From Sphingobacteriales bacterium 44-61 (lineage in GTDB: Bacteria; Bacteroidota; Bacteroidia; Chitinophagales; Chitinophagaceae): a DNA stretch of 64,000 nucleotides. The notes under the pieces were generated by a model that saw only the letters and a program-made list of their open reading frames with translations, had not been told where the DNA came from and made no database searches. Shown one piece after another: positions 53,348 through 61,716 of the stretch. A program made the translations under genes and the position numbers. The stretch spans positions 130,801 through 194,800 of the forward strand of contig MKTW01000011.1 in assembly GCA_001898405.1 (NCBI GenBank), given 5' to 3'. The number at the start of each line of letters is the position of its first letter. The first letter of the stretch is position 1.

Positions 53348-54491
53348 GCGCTTGCAAGTTATGAATAAGCGGTTGCAGGATGCGGTTCCAGTCAAAATAA
53401 GCAAAAAAAGAACGGGGAGTCGGGTCTTTATGGGCTGCGGCCTGTATCACGAGCGAAGTAAAATGGTCCCAGTTGCCGTTCTCTGCTATGCTGAGTTTTG
53501 TGCCGCATTCATGTGCCGGAATGCCTGTGGCCTGGGATGAGAAGCAAACCGTATTGCATCCGTGTGCAATGGCGTCTATGTTTTTTGTTTGAATGCCTCC
53601 ACCCGAAAGTACGGGATTGATGAACACATCAGCAGCCACGAAATACGGATCGATCGAAACCTGCTCACCGGCCATGATCACGGAAGTGTCTGCCAGTTTG
53701 TTCAGGTATTGAAAAGCCGGGAAACGGTTTCTTCCGCAAATGATTATTCTGAAAGGCATACCGGCTGCACGAAGCCTGGGTGCAATGGCTGAAAAGATGT
53801 CTTCCACGGCTTTGGCATTAGGTTCATAGTCAAGCGTGCCGGCAAAAAGCAATATTTTTTCTTCAGCTCCTATGCCGTATTGCCTGCGCAATTTTTGACC
53901 ATCTTCGGGGGCCATTACCGGCTGCTCTACTCCATAAGGAATGATCAGACATTTTTCTGCAGAAAGCCCAAAATGCTGAACAGCCCATTCCTGATCTTCA
54001 CGGGTCTTAAAAAGGTTCAGGGACGCACGGCGATGAACCCATTTTTCATAGCGCTGCAACAGTGGCCACCACCATTTGCCTATCTGCCGGAACCTGTTTG
54101 ACTCGATGTTATGGGAATGAACAATGAAACGCGCTTTGATGGCTTTGGCTGCCAGCCATGCCGCAATGCCCTGGTAGGGATGTTCAAGAATAATGGCGGT
54201 CGCTTTTTCCTGCCGGGCGATCTGCTTCACTTTACGCCAGTATAATGGGTTGAGCACATGCTTTTGTCCCGTAGGCAATACCGGTAAAACTTTATATGGT
54301 AATTCTCCCTTTGGCTGGTTGTTGTCAGAACAAACACATACCAACGGGTAGTGAAGGGAAAGGTATTGATTGAAATGAGCGATCCCTTTCTGCCCTCCAA
54401 ACAAAGGAGGCAGCACTTTATACCATACCAGGCTGATGATCTTTTCCAGGAGTGTTTGGTTTAGGTTTGACGCATTAAACCATCGCAGCAC
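53340..54491 (-). CDS. Glycosyltransferase family 4-type (GT-B)
   Basis: 383 residues. The C-terminal half has the GT-B nucleotide-sugar region: LIIPYGVEQP, LLFAGTLDYEPNAKAVEDIF, and the ExFG-like block NPVLSGGGIQTKNIDAIAHG. The N terminus (KVLPPLFGGQKGIAHFNQYL) is the usual glycine-rich acceptor loop. The ATG at 54491 is four bases after the YfhO-like gene stop. Retaining glycosyltransferase for surface glycan synthesis; specificity unknown. Confidence 0.85.
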   Translation of the reverse strand: MLRWFNASNLNQTLLEKIISLVWYKVLPPLFGGQKGIAHFNQYLSLHYPLVCVCSDNNQPKGELPYKVLPVLPTGQKHVLNPLYWRKVKQIARQEKATAIILEHPYQGIAAWLAAKAIKARFIVHSHNIESNRFRQIGKWWWPLLQRYEKWVHRRASLNLFKTREDQEWAVQHFGLSAEKCLIIPYGVEQPVMAPEDGQKLRRQYGIGAEEKILLFAGTLDYEPNAKAVEDIFSAIAPRLRAAGMPFRIIICGRNRFPAFQYLNKLADTSVIMAGEQVSIDPYFVAADVFINPVLSGGGIQTKNIDAIAHGCNTVCFSSQATGIPAHECGTKLSIAENGNWDHFTSLVIQAAAHKDPTPRSFFAYFDWNRILQPLIHNLQAHE

Positions 54492-54495
54492 TCAT

Positions 54496-56961
54496 CTATT
54501 TCGCCGTTTTCTTGTTACCCTGTTTCCATGCCATAAACAAACCTCCAACCAGGGCGATCAGTATGGCAAATGATGCGGCGAATGAAATGTTCACCCCCTT
54601 CCTGAAAGTGGATGGTTCAAACACAAAACGTATGGCATGTTTGCCAGCAGGAACTTGTATCCCGCGCAGGGCATAATCCGTTTTAAAATAGGTGGCTGGT
54701 TTGCCATCTATATAAGCGTTCCAACCTGCGGGATAATACATTTCACTGAACACTGCAAATTGTGGAGCGGCAGCATTGGACTCATAATCGATCTGGTCGT
54801 TATCAAATTTTACCAGGCGGATAGAAGCTGTAGAGTCCCACTGTGGCTGTGTTATTGAAGCAGCAGCCGTTCCTTCAACGATGGCTGTATCTTTTAAATT
54901 GGTTGAACCAATAGCCAGCAGGGCAGCAGTGGCATTGTCTGCCACCTTCACCTGCTTCACCAGCCAGCATGCTCCATAGGCATCGGGGTTGGGAACAGCA
55001 TGAGCTGTGCGACTCTGCGGGTCCATGACAATAAAATATTTTGCATTCAGCATGTTCAGTATGCCAGGATTGGGAACACCATTTAAATATTTCTTGGCAA
55101 GATTTTCTGCCAGTGTAAGCTTGGCCGGATGATAGCCCGTAATGGACTTATGGTAATAAGAAGCCTGTGCTTCGGGATAAACTGCCGGAGCATTATTGAA
55201 AATCCTGAAATCAGGGTCTTTGTCATTCAGCAATTGCTGATCTACCGGCTGAGGTGTGAAATGCATGCTGATGTCATCAGCCGGAACATAGTTCTCATCA
55301 TTGAGATAATCATGGCTCACCAATGCCAGCTCTATAGTGCTGATAGCGACCAGCCCGATTGCCAGTGCAAGAGGCTTGATCATGTTCCTGGTATAAAGAT
55401 AAAGGCCGCCCAACAGCAATAAGGCAAAACCTGCGGCTCTCAGCAACTGACCTCCAAACATGGCGCGGCGGTCTTCTTTCAGCCCGTTAATTACAGCCCG
55501 GCTGATATCGTCGTTCTGGGATTGTTGTTTGATATTGGCTGCAAGTGCGCTATCATAATAGGCAGTATAATCCATCAGCAGGTACATCAGTCCTAATAAG
55601 GCAAAAAGCCCACCTACTGCATAAAGCACTTTTTTAAAATCCTTTTTTAAAAGCTCCTGGGCATTGTTGCGGAACAGGAGATATTGCAAAGCCAGTGCAG
55701 CCATTACTCCCACGGTCAACTGCGGAATCACCTGGGCCATGGAAGGCGCCCTGAACTTATTGAACATGGGAAGATGTTCAAACAGGAACAGGTTAAAGCC
55801 CATGAAGTTTTTACCCCAGGCAATAAAGATCCCCAGTATGGTAGCAGCCAGCAGGCCCCAGCGCAATGGTGATTTTACCAGTACAAAACCGATCACTCCA
55901 AGAATGCAAATAAGCACCCCAAGGTAAGCGGGGCCGGCAGTGTAGGGAAGAGCACCCCAGTATTTGGGCAAGCCTGTATTGGCAGCCTGGCTTTCCGGTA
56001 CCCCGGCTGCGATCAGCTTTTCCACTACATGGGAGTTCTCATCCACGGTAGTGCGCGAATGTCCGCCAAAAGCATTCGGCATAATGAGCGTGGTGATCTC
56101 CGGTTTGCTTAAGCTGTATTCGAAAGCATAAGCTGTATCGAGCCCTTTGATCTGAACAGCTTTCACGCTGTCTCCCTCAATAGCCACATCATTGCCGCCG
56201 CGGGGGGTGTATTTCACATATTCGGCGGTCGTCATCAGGGGTAATGCATTTCCGGCGAGTCCGATCACCACAGATAAAGCGGTGATGCCGGCAACAATAC
56301 CCATGTGCTTCCATTCTTTATTTTTTATCCAGCCATAAGCATAGCCGAGTGTAACAAGGGCGGCTATCAGTAAGAAATAATAACTGATCTGAAGGTGGTT
56401 CATGCCCACTTGCTGACAGGTCGCAAAGACAGTGATGGCGAGACCAAGCCAGTATTTCTTTTCATAAATGGCGATAAGGCCGCCCAGCAGCAAAGGCATA
56501 TAGGCAGTGGCCAGCATCTGCGTATCATGGCCGGCATTGATCACAACAGGATTATAAGTAGAGAATGCATAACCGAGTGATGCCAGTATGGCCACCACAG
56601 GGCGTATATTCAATATCAGGCAAAGGATATAAAAGAAAAGGCTGGCGAGAAAAAAGAAGTTGATGGGCTTGGGCAGGCCAAGTGAGAGCCATGAAGTGAG
56701 ATCAGGCAAAACGGATTTCCCTTCCATCGCTATCTGATAATTGGGCATACCGCCATAGAGATTCGTGTTCCAAAGGGGAAAATGACCATGCTTTTCCTTG
56801 TACTCAAAAGCGTTTTGAGCCATACCCTTCCAGTTGATGATATCATGCTGCGTGAGTTCCATGCCTTCCAGGGCGGGCTTGCAAAAAATAAGGGCCACAA
56901 CAAGGAAAACTAAAATGGCAATGATATGGGGGAGTATCTTTTTAACAAGATCGTTTTTCAT
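54496..56961 (-). CDS. YfhO-family multi-spanning membrane protein
   Basis: 821 residues with about a dozen transmembrane helices and a long C-terminal soluble part (about residues 570-780). ELTQHDIINWKGMAQNAFEYKEKHGHFPLWNTNLYGGMPNYQ in the first loop (shown here in part) and AVFSEMYYPAGWNAYIDGKP near the C terminus are YfhO hallmarks. YfhO proteins are GT-C-like; characterised Firmicutes members take part in glycosylation of lipoteichoic acid. Here it probably transfers a lipid-linked sugar outside the inner membrane, in line with the downstream glycosyltransferases in the same transcript. Confidence 0.88.
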   Translation of the reverse strand: MKNDLVKKILPHIIAILVFLVVALIFCKPALEGMELTQHDIINWKGMAQNAFEYKEKHGHFPLWNTNLYGGMPNYQIAMEGKSVLPDLTSWLSLGLPKPINFFFLASLFFYILCLILNIRPVVAILASLGYAFSTYNPVVINAGHDTQMLATAYMPLLLGGLIAIYEKKYWLGLAITVFATCQQVGMNHLQISYYFLLIAALVTLGYAYGWIKNKEWKHMGIVAGITALSVVIGLAGNALPLMTTAEYVKYTPRGGNDVAIEGDSVKAVQIKGLDTAYAFEYSLSKPEITTLIMPNAFGGHSRTTVDENSHVVEKLIAAGVPESQAANTGLPKYWGALPYTAGPAYLGVLICILGVIGFVLVKSPLRWGLLAATILGIFIAWGKNFMGFNLFLFEHLPMFNKFRAPSMAQVIPQLTVGVMAALALQYLLFRNNAQELLKKDFKKVLYAVGGLFALLGLMYLLMDYTAYYDSALAANIKQQSQNDDISRAVINGLKEDRRAMFGGQLLRAAGFALLLLGGLYLYTRNMIKPLALAIGLVAISTIELALVSHDYLNDENYVPADDISMHFTPQPVDQQLLNDKDPDFRIFNNAPAVYPEAQASYYHKSITGYHPAKLTLAENLAKKYLNGVPNPGILNMLNAKYFIVMDPQSRTAHAVPNPDAYGACWLVKQVKVADNATAALLAIGSTNLKDTAIVEGTAAASITQPQWDSTASIRLVKFDNDQIDYESNAAAPQFAVFSEMYYPAGWNAYIDGKPATYFKTDYALRGIQVPAGKHAIRFVFEPSTFRKGVNISFAASFAILIALVGGLFMAWKQGNKKTAK

Positions 56962-57100
56962 CCGTTTCTTTTTATTTTTTGGCAGATGGACGGTCCATCT
57001 GTTTCTTTTGTTTTTAGGGTGGGCCTGAGTTATCCCGTCTGCGTGGAAAGCTTTGAGCTCCCGGCTGACAAAATAATGCTATTTTAGACGAAAATCACGG

Positions 57101-57409
57101 ATGCGCTGGCTATTATTTTTGTCGAGACTGGCTTTCATTTGCGGCATATTTTTCCTTCTTGCGATCTCTCTTCAGATCAGGGATTGGCTCAATGAAGAGG
57201 CTATCACATCCACTATTGTTATTATAGGTTATGCAATAGGGCTGATCGTTGTTCCGGTGGTCAATATTTGTTACCTGGCGGTTCTTTTCATTAAAAGAAG
57301 GCTGACAGCTTATGTGCCTTTATGGCTGGTGCTGGGAAATATCCTGTTTTTATTTATCCTTGGATTTTATATCTTTTATCTCAATGATCCATACTATCAT
57401 CAGAAATAA
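57101..57409 (+). CDS. Small membrane protein, function unknown
   Basis: 102 residues with three hydrophobic segments (residues about 5-24, 36-63 and 75-93) and charged loops (IKRRLTAY). No family recognised. Its 3' end overlaps the start of the following transporter gene by 26 bases, implying co-translation. The 139-base gap upstream, divergent from the YfhO gene, must hold promoters for both, but no exact consensus is seen. Confidence 0.6.
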   Translation: MRWLLFLSRLAFICGIFFLLAISLQIRDWLNEEAITSTIVIIGYAIGLIVVPVVNICYLAVLFIKRRLTAYVPLWLVLGNILFLFILGFYIFYLNDPYYHQK

Positions 57410-58181
57410 ACCAACGAGGCTTTTTATCATCCTTGGGGGTATATTCATAGCCAATGCGCTGATCGCAGAAATAATCGGTGTTAAAATATTTTCCCTGGAA
57501 AAAACATTGGGTATTCAGCCTTTTCAGATAGGGTTGTTTGGTGATGTGTATTCATTCAATCTTACTGCAGGTGTATTGTTGTGGCCCGTTGTTTTTATTA
57601 TGACGGATATTATCAATGAGTATTATGGTATGAAAGGCGTGCGGTTTCTTTCCTGGCTTACTGCGGGATTGATAGCTTTTGCTTTTCTTACTTTTTATGG
57701 GGCAATGCAGTTGACGCCTGCTGATTTTTTTGTTACCAGTAAGCAGGGAAGTGGAGTGCCTGATATGGAGAAAGCATACAACAGTGTGTTGGGGCAGGGG
57801 GGATTTATCATTATCGGATCACTGGCTGCTTTTATTTTAAGCCAATTGATCGATGTATTCGTTTTTCATAAGATAAAGAAAACAACAGGGGAGAAGAATA
57901 TCTGGCTCAGGGCAACGGGCTCAACACTGGTGTCGCAGTTTATTGACAGCTTTGTGGTGTTGTTTATAGCCTTTTATGTAGGCACCCGGGTAAACAGTTC
58001 GGGAAATGATTTTGTGTGGCCATTCAAATTGTTTATAGCTGTGGGTATAGTGAATTACATCTATAAATTTATCATTGCGATCATGTTAACGCCGGTCATT
58101 TATCTGGTGCATAACTGGATTGAGAAATATTTGGGTCATGAGCAGGCTGCGGAGATGAAAAGAGCGGCAATGGCTGATTAA
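57384..58181 (+). CDS. Queuosine precursor transporter (YhhQ/VUT family)
   Basis: 265 residues from MIHTIIRNKPTRLFIILGGIF at 57384; the frame is open to 57312 but that lies inside the previous gene. About six or seven helices. LLWPVVFIMTDIINEYYGMKGVRFLSWLTAGL and SQLIDVFVFHKIKKTTGEKNIWLRATGSTLVSQFIDS (quoted in part) are the diagnostic blocks of the VUT_1 family. Imports queuine or preQ precursors for tRNA modification. It shares a transcript with the small membrane protein. Confidence 0.9.
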   Translation: MIHTIIRNKPTRLFIILGGIFIANALIAEIIGVKIFSLEKTLGIQPFQIGLFGDVYSFNLTAGVLLWPVVFIMTDIINEYYGMKGVRFLSWLTAGLIAFAFLTFYGAMQLTPADFFVTSKQGSGVPDMEKAYNSVLGQGGFIIIGSLAAFILSQLIDVFVFHKIKKTTGEKNIWLRATGSTLVSQFIDSFVVLFIAFYVGTRVNSSGNDFVWPFKLFIAVGIVNYIYKFIIAIMLTPVIYLVHNWIEKYLGHEQAAEMKRAAMAD

Positions 58182-58191
58182 GCAATCTTTA

Positions 58192-58656
58192 TTAATAAGT
58201 ACTCTTGACTAAATCCGACACTATTTTATCAATCGGTAAGGTCACCGCTTCTGCAGAAAAATTCTCCCAGTCAACAAAGCGGAATGTTTCTGTTTCGCCT
58301 GTGCGTTGGTAAACGTCTAATTGCAGGCTGTCAAAATCAAAGGCTTTATCACGCAACGGTGCTTTAATTTCTTCCAGTGGATTCACTGCGTAATAGATGG
58401 ATACGATCTGATGTTCAGGATTGAAAGCGGACATCTGGAAAAAATCAGTAGTATAGATGTGTTCACTTACTTCAACGTTCAGGCTCATCTCTTCCATGAA
58501 CTCACGTTTCAGGCAATCGCGTGTGCCTTCACCAAATTCCAACCCGCCGCCAGGGAACTTTGTGTAGTAATTGCCGCGGATATATTCATCGCTTACCAAC
58601 ACCTGTTTTTTATCATTGATGAGGATCCCGTATACCCGGATATTGAAGAAATGCAT
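58192..58656 (-). CDS. NUDIX hydrolase
   Basis: 154 residues. Nudix box at residues about 36-58: GGLEFGEGTRDCLKREFMEEMS, with the box glycine replaced by Ser but REFMEE intact. Hydrolyses a nucleoside diphosphate-linked compound; substrate unknown. It starts four bases after the corA stop on the same strand, so the two are co-transcribed. Confidence 0.88.
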   Translation of the reverse strand: MHFFNIRVYGILINDKKQVLVSDEYIRGNYYTKFPGGGLEFGEGTRDCLKREFMEEMSLNVEVSEHIYTTDFFQMSAFNPEHQIVSIYYAVNPLEEIKAPLRDKAFDFDSLQLDVYQRTGETETFRFVDWENFSAEAVTLPIDKIVSDLVKSTY

Positions 58657-58660
58657 TTGT

Positions 58661-59599
58661 TCAGAATATTTTTTTACGCAGGAACCACCAGCCTACGGTT
58701 AATGAAATGACAAGGGAAAGGAACACGACTATATGGAACGCATAAGGAGATTCTTCAAAACCATTCGGAACGTTCATGCCAAATAAGCTGGAGATCAGAA
58801 CCGGGAAAGTGAGGACAATGGTGATCACTGCGAGGCGTTTCAAAACCTGGTTCTGGTTATTGGCAATGATGCTGGCGAATGCATCGAGTGTACTGCTCAG
58901 GATATTGGTGTAGATATGCGCCATTTCAAGGGCCTGTGAGTTATCAACGATCAGATCGTTCAGGAACTCTTTCTCTTCTTCATTCAGCCCCAGGAAATTT
59001 GTTCTTTCCAGTTTAACAAAAAGCAGTTCATTCGAGCGGAGGGCTGTAACAAAATACACCAGGCTTTTCTGGATACGCATGAGCTCCAACAGGTGTTCAT
59101 TCCGGCTGGCATCGTACAATTTCTGTTCATACACATTCCTGCGCTGGTTGATCTCCTTGAGGTGCTCCATAAAAGTCTGCACCACTTTCTCAAATATTTT
59201 CAGCATCATCATGTTCCGTTTGTCGGGGTGGCGATTCTGGAAAGTGTTCAGGAATTTTTTGATGGCCGCATTTTCAAAAGAGTTGACTGTTACGATCTGG
59301 TTATGCGTTATGATGATACAGATGGGGATGGTGATATAATAAGCGTCACTTTCGTTGAAGGAATTATTCTCCGTAGGCGTTTTGATCACCACCAGTTTAA
59401 CGGTGGCTTCTTTTTCAAAACGGCTTCTTTCGTCAATATCGAGTGAGTCGGTCAGGAAGTCGATGGGTATATCCAGTTTGTCCGACAGCTCCGTAAATTC
59501 CTCCTGCTTTAGTGGGGGCAGCACGTTCACCCAGGAGCCTTCTTCGGGCTTGTCGATTTCGACAGTTTTATGATTGATATTTTTGAAGTACTGAATCAT
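58661..59599 (-). CDS. corA: CorA-family magnesium transporter
   Basis: 312 residues. The C terminus has two helices separated by the signature GMN (LFGMNVPNGFEESPYAF) and ends basic (WWFLRKKIF). The preceding long helix (LDAFASIIANNQNQVLKRLAVITIVLTFPVLISSLFGMN, quoted in part) is the CorA pore helix. Pentameric inner-membrane channel for Mg2+, possibly Co2+ or Ni2+. First gene of a two-gene unit with the NUDIX gene. Confidence 0.9.
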   Translation of the reverse strand: MIQYFKNINHKTVEIDKPEEGSWVNVLPPLKQEEFTELSDKLDIPIDFLTDSLDIDERSRFEKEATVKLVVIKTPTENNSFNESDAYYITIPICIIITHNQIVTVNSFENAAIKKFLNTFQNRHPDKRNMMMLKIFEKVVQTFMEHLKEINQRRNVYEQKLYDASRNEHLLELMRIQKSLVYFVTALRSNELLFVKLERTNFLGLNEEEKEFLNDLIVDNSQALEMAHIYTNILSSTLDAFASIIANNQNQVLKRLAVITIVLTFPVLISSLFGMNVPNGFEESPYAFHIVVFLSLVISLTVGWWFLRKKIF

Positions 59600-59720
59600 T
59601 GGTGAGTCGTGCGTCAGAAGCCTGGTGTAGTAGCCCGGCCCTTACTATTAGTTAATAAATCTGTTTAGCTATCGTAAAAGTATAATTGCTATTCAGCAGT
59701 CTGGACTATCGACTGCCGAC

Positions 59721-60506
59721 TCAACCCACTTCCACACTTCCTTCATAAACCTTCTCAGCCGGACCGCAGAGCCAGATATTCACATAATGATCTTCACCAA
59801 GCCGGTCAAATTCAACGGTCAGCGTGCCGCCAAGGGTTTTTACCTCCACCTCATTGAAGCCGTTCTCATTGTGGTAAAAGACCAAAGCTGCAGCCGTGAC
59901 ACCGGTACCGCAGGAATAAGTCTCGTCTTCGACCCCACGCTCATAAGTGCGGACAATGATCTTATCATCGCTTACCTGCTCAACGAAATTCACGTTAATT
60001 CCCTCCGCTTCGAAATCTTTACTGTAGCGGATATCGCGGCCTTTCTGATATACGTCTATATCCATTACTTCACTTACCGGTTTTATATAGTGGGGGGAGC
60101 CGGTATTTAGAATAAAGTCGCTGTGAAAACGCTGTACCTTATCCACGTTCTGCATTTTAAGCGAAACGATACCATCCGTGTCTATTTCGGCTTCGTGCTC
60201 ACCGTCTACTGCCAGAAAGCGGTATTCGGTGCGGTGGATGCCCAGATGATAAGCGAATTTGGTAATACAACGTCCGCCATTGCCACACATGCTGCCTTCC
60301 CGGCCATCGGCATTGAAATATTTCATTTCGAAGTCGTAGCCGGCTTTCTGGTTCAGCATCATAAAGCCGTCTGCGCCGATACCAAAGCGGCGATCGCATA
60401 AGCGGCGGATCTGATCGGTGGTGAGGAAAGAATATTCATTGGTCTGATTGTCCACTACGATAAAATCATTTCCTGTTCCCTGGTATTTATAAAAACGAAG
60501 CGTCAT
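59721..60506 (-). CDS. dapF: Diaminopimelate epimerase
   Basis: 261 residues. N terminus FYKYQGTGNDFIVVDN, catalytic Cys74 in GSMCGNGGRC and Cys199 in ETYSCGTGVTAAA, both with their family contexts. It interconverts LL- and meso-diaminopimelate for lysine and peptidoglycan synthesis. Single gene; 121 bases separate it from corA. A TACTTTTG promoter-like element lies on its strand at 60529-60536. Confidence 0.97.
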   Translation of the reverse strand: MTLRFYKYQGTGNDFIVVDNQTNEYSFLTTDQIRRLCDRRFGIGADGFMMLNQKAGYDFEMKYFNADGREGSMCGNGGRCITKFAYHLGIHRTEYRFLAVDGEHEAEIDTDGIVSLKMQNVDKVQRFHSDFILNTGSPHYIKPVSEVMDIDVYQKGRDIRYSKDFEAEGINVNFVEQVSDDKIIVRTYERGVEDETYSCGTGVTAAALVFYHNENGFNEVEVKTLGGTLTVEFDRLGEDHYVNIWLCGPAEKVYEGSVEVG

Positions 60507-60528
60507 ATCCTGTTTAATAAGTAGAATT

Positions 60529-60536
60529 CAAAAGTA
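60529..60536 (-). promoter_or_regulatory. Putative -7 promoter element of dapF
   Basis: On the minus strand TACTTTTG matches TAnnTTTG, 22 bases before the dapF ATG. A TTTG further up (60550-60553) is only 13 bases away, too close for a standard pair. Confidence 0.3.
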
Positions 60537-60663
60537 AAAAATCAACGATCAAATCTGAGAGTAAAGTCTGACAGAAGATGCTTAATCTTCACCAAATAAC
60601 CGGGCTAATGGAGTTTCATCAGTTACTCATTAGTCCTGCTTCTGGATTTGTATGACTTAATAA

Positions 60664-61542
60664 TCAGATATTTTCCGCAAATATCCCGATGAATTTTTTA
60701 ATGAGGTTTTCCACGGCTGCTTTTCCGTCTTTGGAGAATTCTTTTTGTACCCTGTTGGCTACAATAGCATTGACAGCCAGGCAGTTATGGCCTAGCAACT
60801 TACCGAGGCCATAGATCGCCGAGGTTTCCATTTCAAAATTGGTGATCCGGTGTTGTCCAAAGCGGAAATCCGTGAGGCGATTGATCAGCTCAGGGTTGCG
60901 TACACCCAGGCGCAGGATCCGGCCCTGCGGGCCATAGAAACCGGGGCAGGTGACGGTGATTCCCTGATGGAAATCCTTTACAAAATGTTTGAGCAGGGAA
61001 GGAGCCGCTCCGCTGACATAGGGCTGTCCCATCTGGCCATGCATTTGTGTGTGGGTAACAAAGGAGTGGAGCAGTTGATTTTCTTCCTCGTTTTGTTCAT
61101 GGCGATAGAAATTGAGCAAATTATCTACGCCCAGACCATGAGTGGAAGCTACAAAATTATCAACCGGAACATCCGCCTGCAGGGAGCCGGAAGTGCCAAT
61201 GCGGATAATATTCAAAGAGGTCAACTTGCTTTTTATTTGCCTTGTTTCGAAGTCAATATTCGCCAGGGCATCCAGTTCGTTGATAACAATATCAATATTG
61301 TCTGGTCCTATACCTGAAGAAAGTACCGTTATTCTTTTCTTACCTACATAGCCGGTATTCGACACGAATTCTCTATGCTGCCTTTTTACTTCAATCGAGT
61401 CGAAGTATTTGCTCACTTCTTTTACCCTGTCCGGGTCACCGACGGTGATAACGGTGCCGGCGATTTCTTCGGGTCGGAGATCAAGGTGATATACGGCTCC
61501 CCTTGGATTGATAATCAGCTCGGATTCTGCAATACGGCTCAT
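60664..61542 (-). CDS. Nucleoside phosphorylase (uridine phosphorylase-like)
   Basis: 292 residues. GTVITVGDPDRVKEVSKYFDSI near the N terminus, IRIGTSGSLQADVPVDNFV in the phosphate-site region and TNFEMETSAIYGLGKLLGH at the ribose/base site are PNP/UDP family-1 signatures. It splits a nucleoside with phosphate to base and ribose 1-phosphate in the cytoplasm; uridine is the best guess. Divergent from tRNA-Cys and preceded by a well-matched promoter. Confidence 0.9.
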   Translation of the reverse strand: MSRIAESELIINPRGAVYHLDLRPEEIAGTVITVGDPDRVKEVSKYFDSIEVKRQHREFVSNTGYVGKKRITVLSSGIGPDNIDIVINELDALANIDFETRQIKSKLTSLNIIRIGTSGSLQADVPVDNFVASTHGLGVDNLLNFYRHEQNEEENQLLHSFVTHTQMHGQMGQPYVSGAAPSLLKHFVKDFHQGITVTCPGFYGPQGRILRLGVRNPELINRLTDFRFGQHRITNFEMETSAIYGLGKLLGHNCLAVNAIVANRVQKEFSKDGKAAVENLIKKFIGIFAENI

Positions 61543-61580
61543 ATAACTTATTTAATGTGAAAAGCTTCTGTTCAGTAACC

Positions 61581-61611
61581 AAAAATATCCTATTTTTGCG
61601 CCTGTTCAAAA
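61581..61611 (-). promoter_or_regulatory. Promoter of the nucleoside phosphorylase gene
   Basis: On the minus strand: TTTG (61608-61611), 19 bases, then TATTTTTG (61581-61588), an exact match to the Bacteroidota -33/-7 pattern. The -7 element ends 38 bases before the ATG. Confidence 0.55.
61592..61599 (+). promoter_or_regulatory. Putative -7 promoter element of tRNA-Cys
   Basis: TATTTTTG on the plus strand, 46 bases before the tRNA-Cys 5' end. It lies between the -33 and -7 elements of the opposite-strand promoter, so the two promoters overlap. Confidence 0.4.
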
Positions 61612-61645
61612 AAAGCGCTGAAGAAGTGCTTTTGGAGAAGAAAAT

Positions 61646-61716
61646 GGTCCTTTGGCCGAGTGGCTAGGCAGAGCTCTGCAAAAGCTCGTACAGCAGTTCG
61701 AATCTGCTAGGGACCT
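61646..61716 (+). tRNA. tRNA-Cys (anticodon GCA)
   Basis: 71 bases. Acceptor GGTCCTT pairs with AGGGACC (one G-T pair), discriminator T as expected for Cys. Anticodon stem GAGCT/AGCTC around CTGCAAA gives GCA. T arm GCAG-TTCGAAT-CTGC. CCA not encoded. Its 3' three quarters overlap the end of the recombinase gene on the other strand, so this is the attachment site of the element to the right. Confidence 0.95.
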
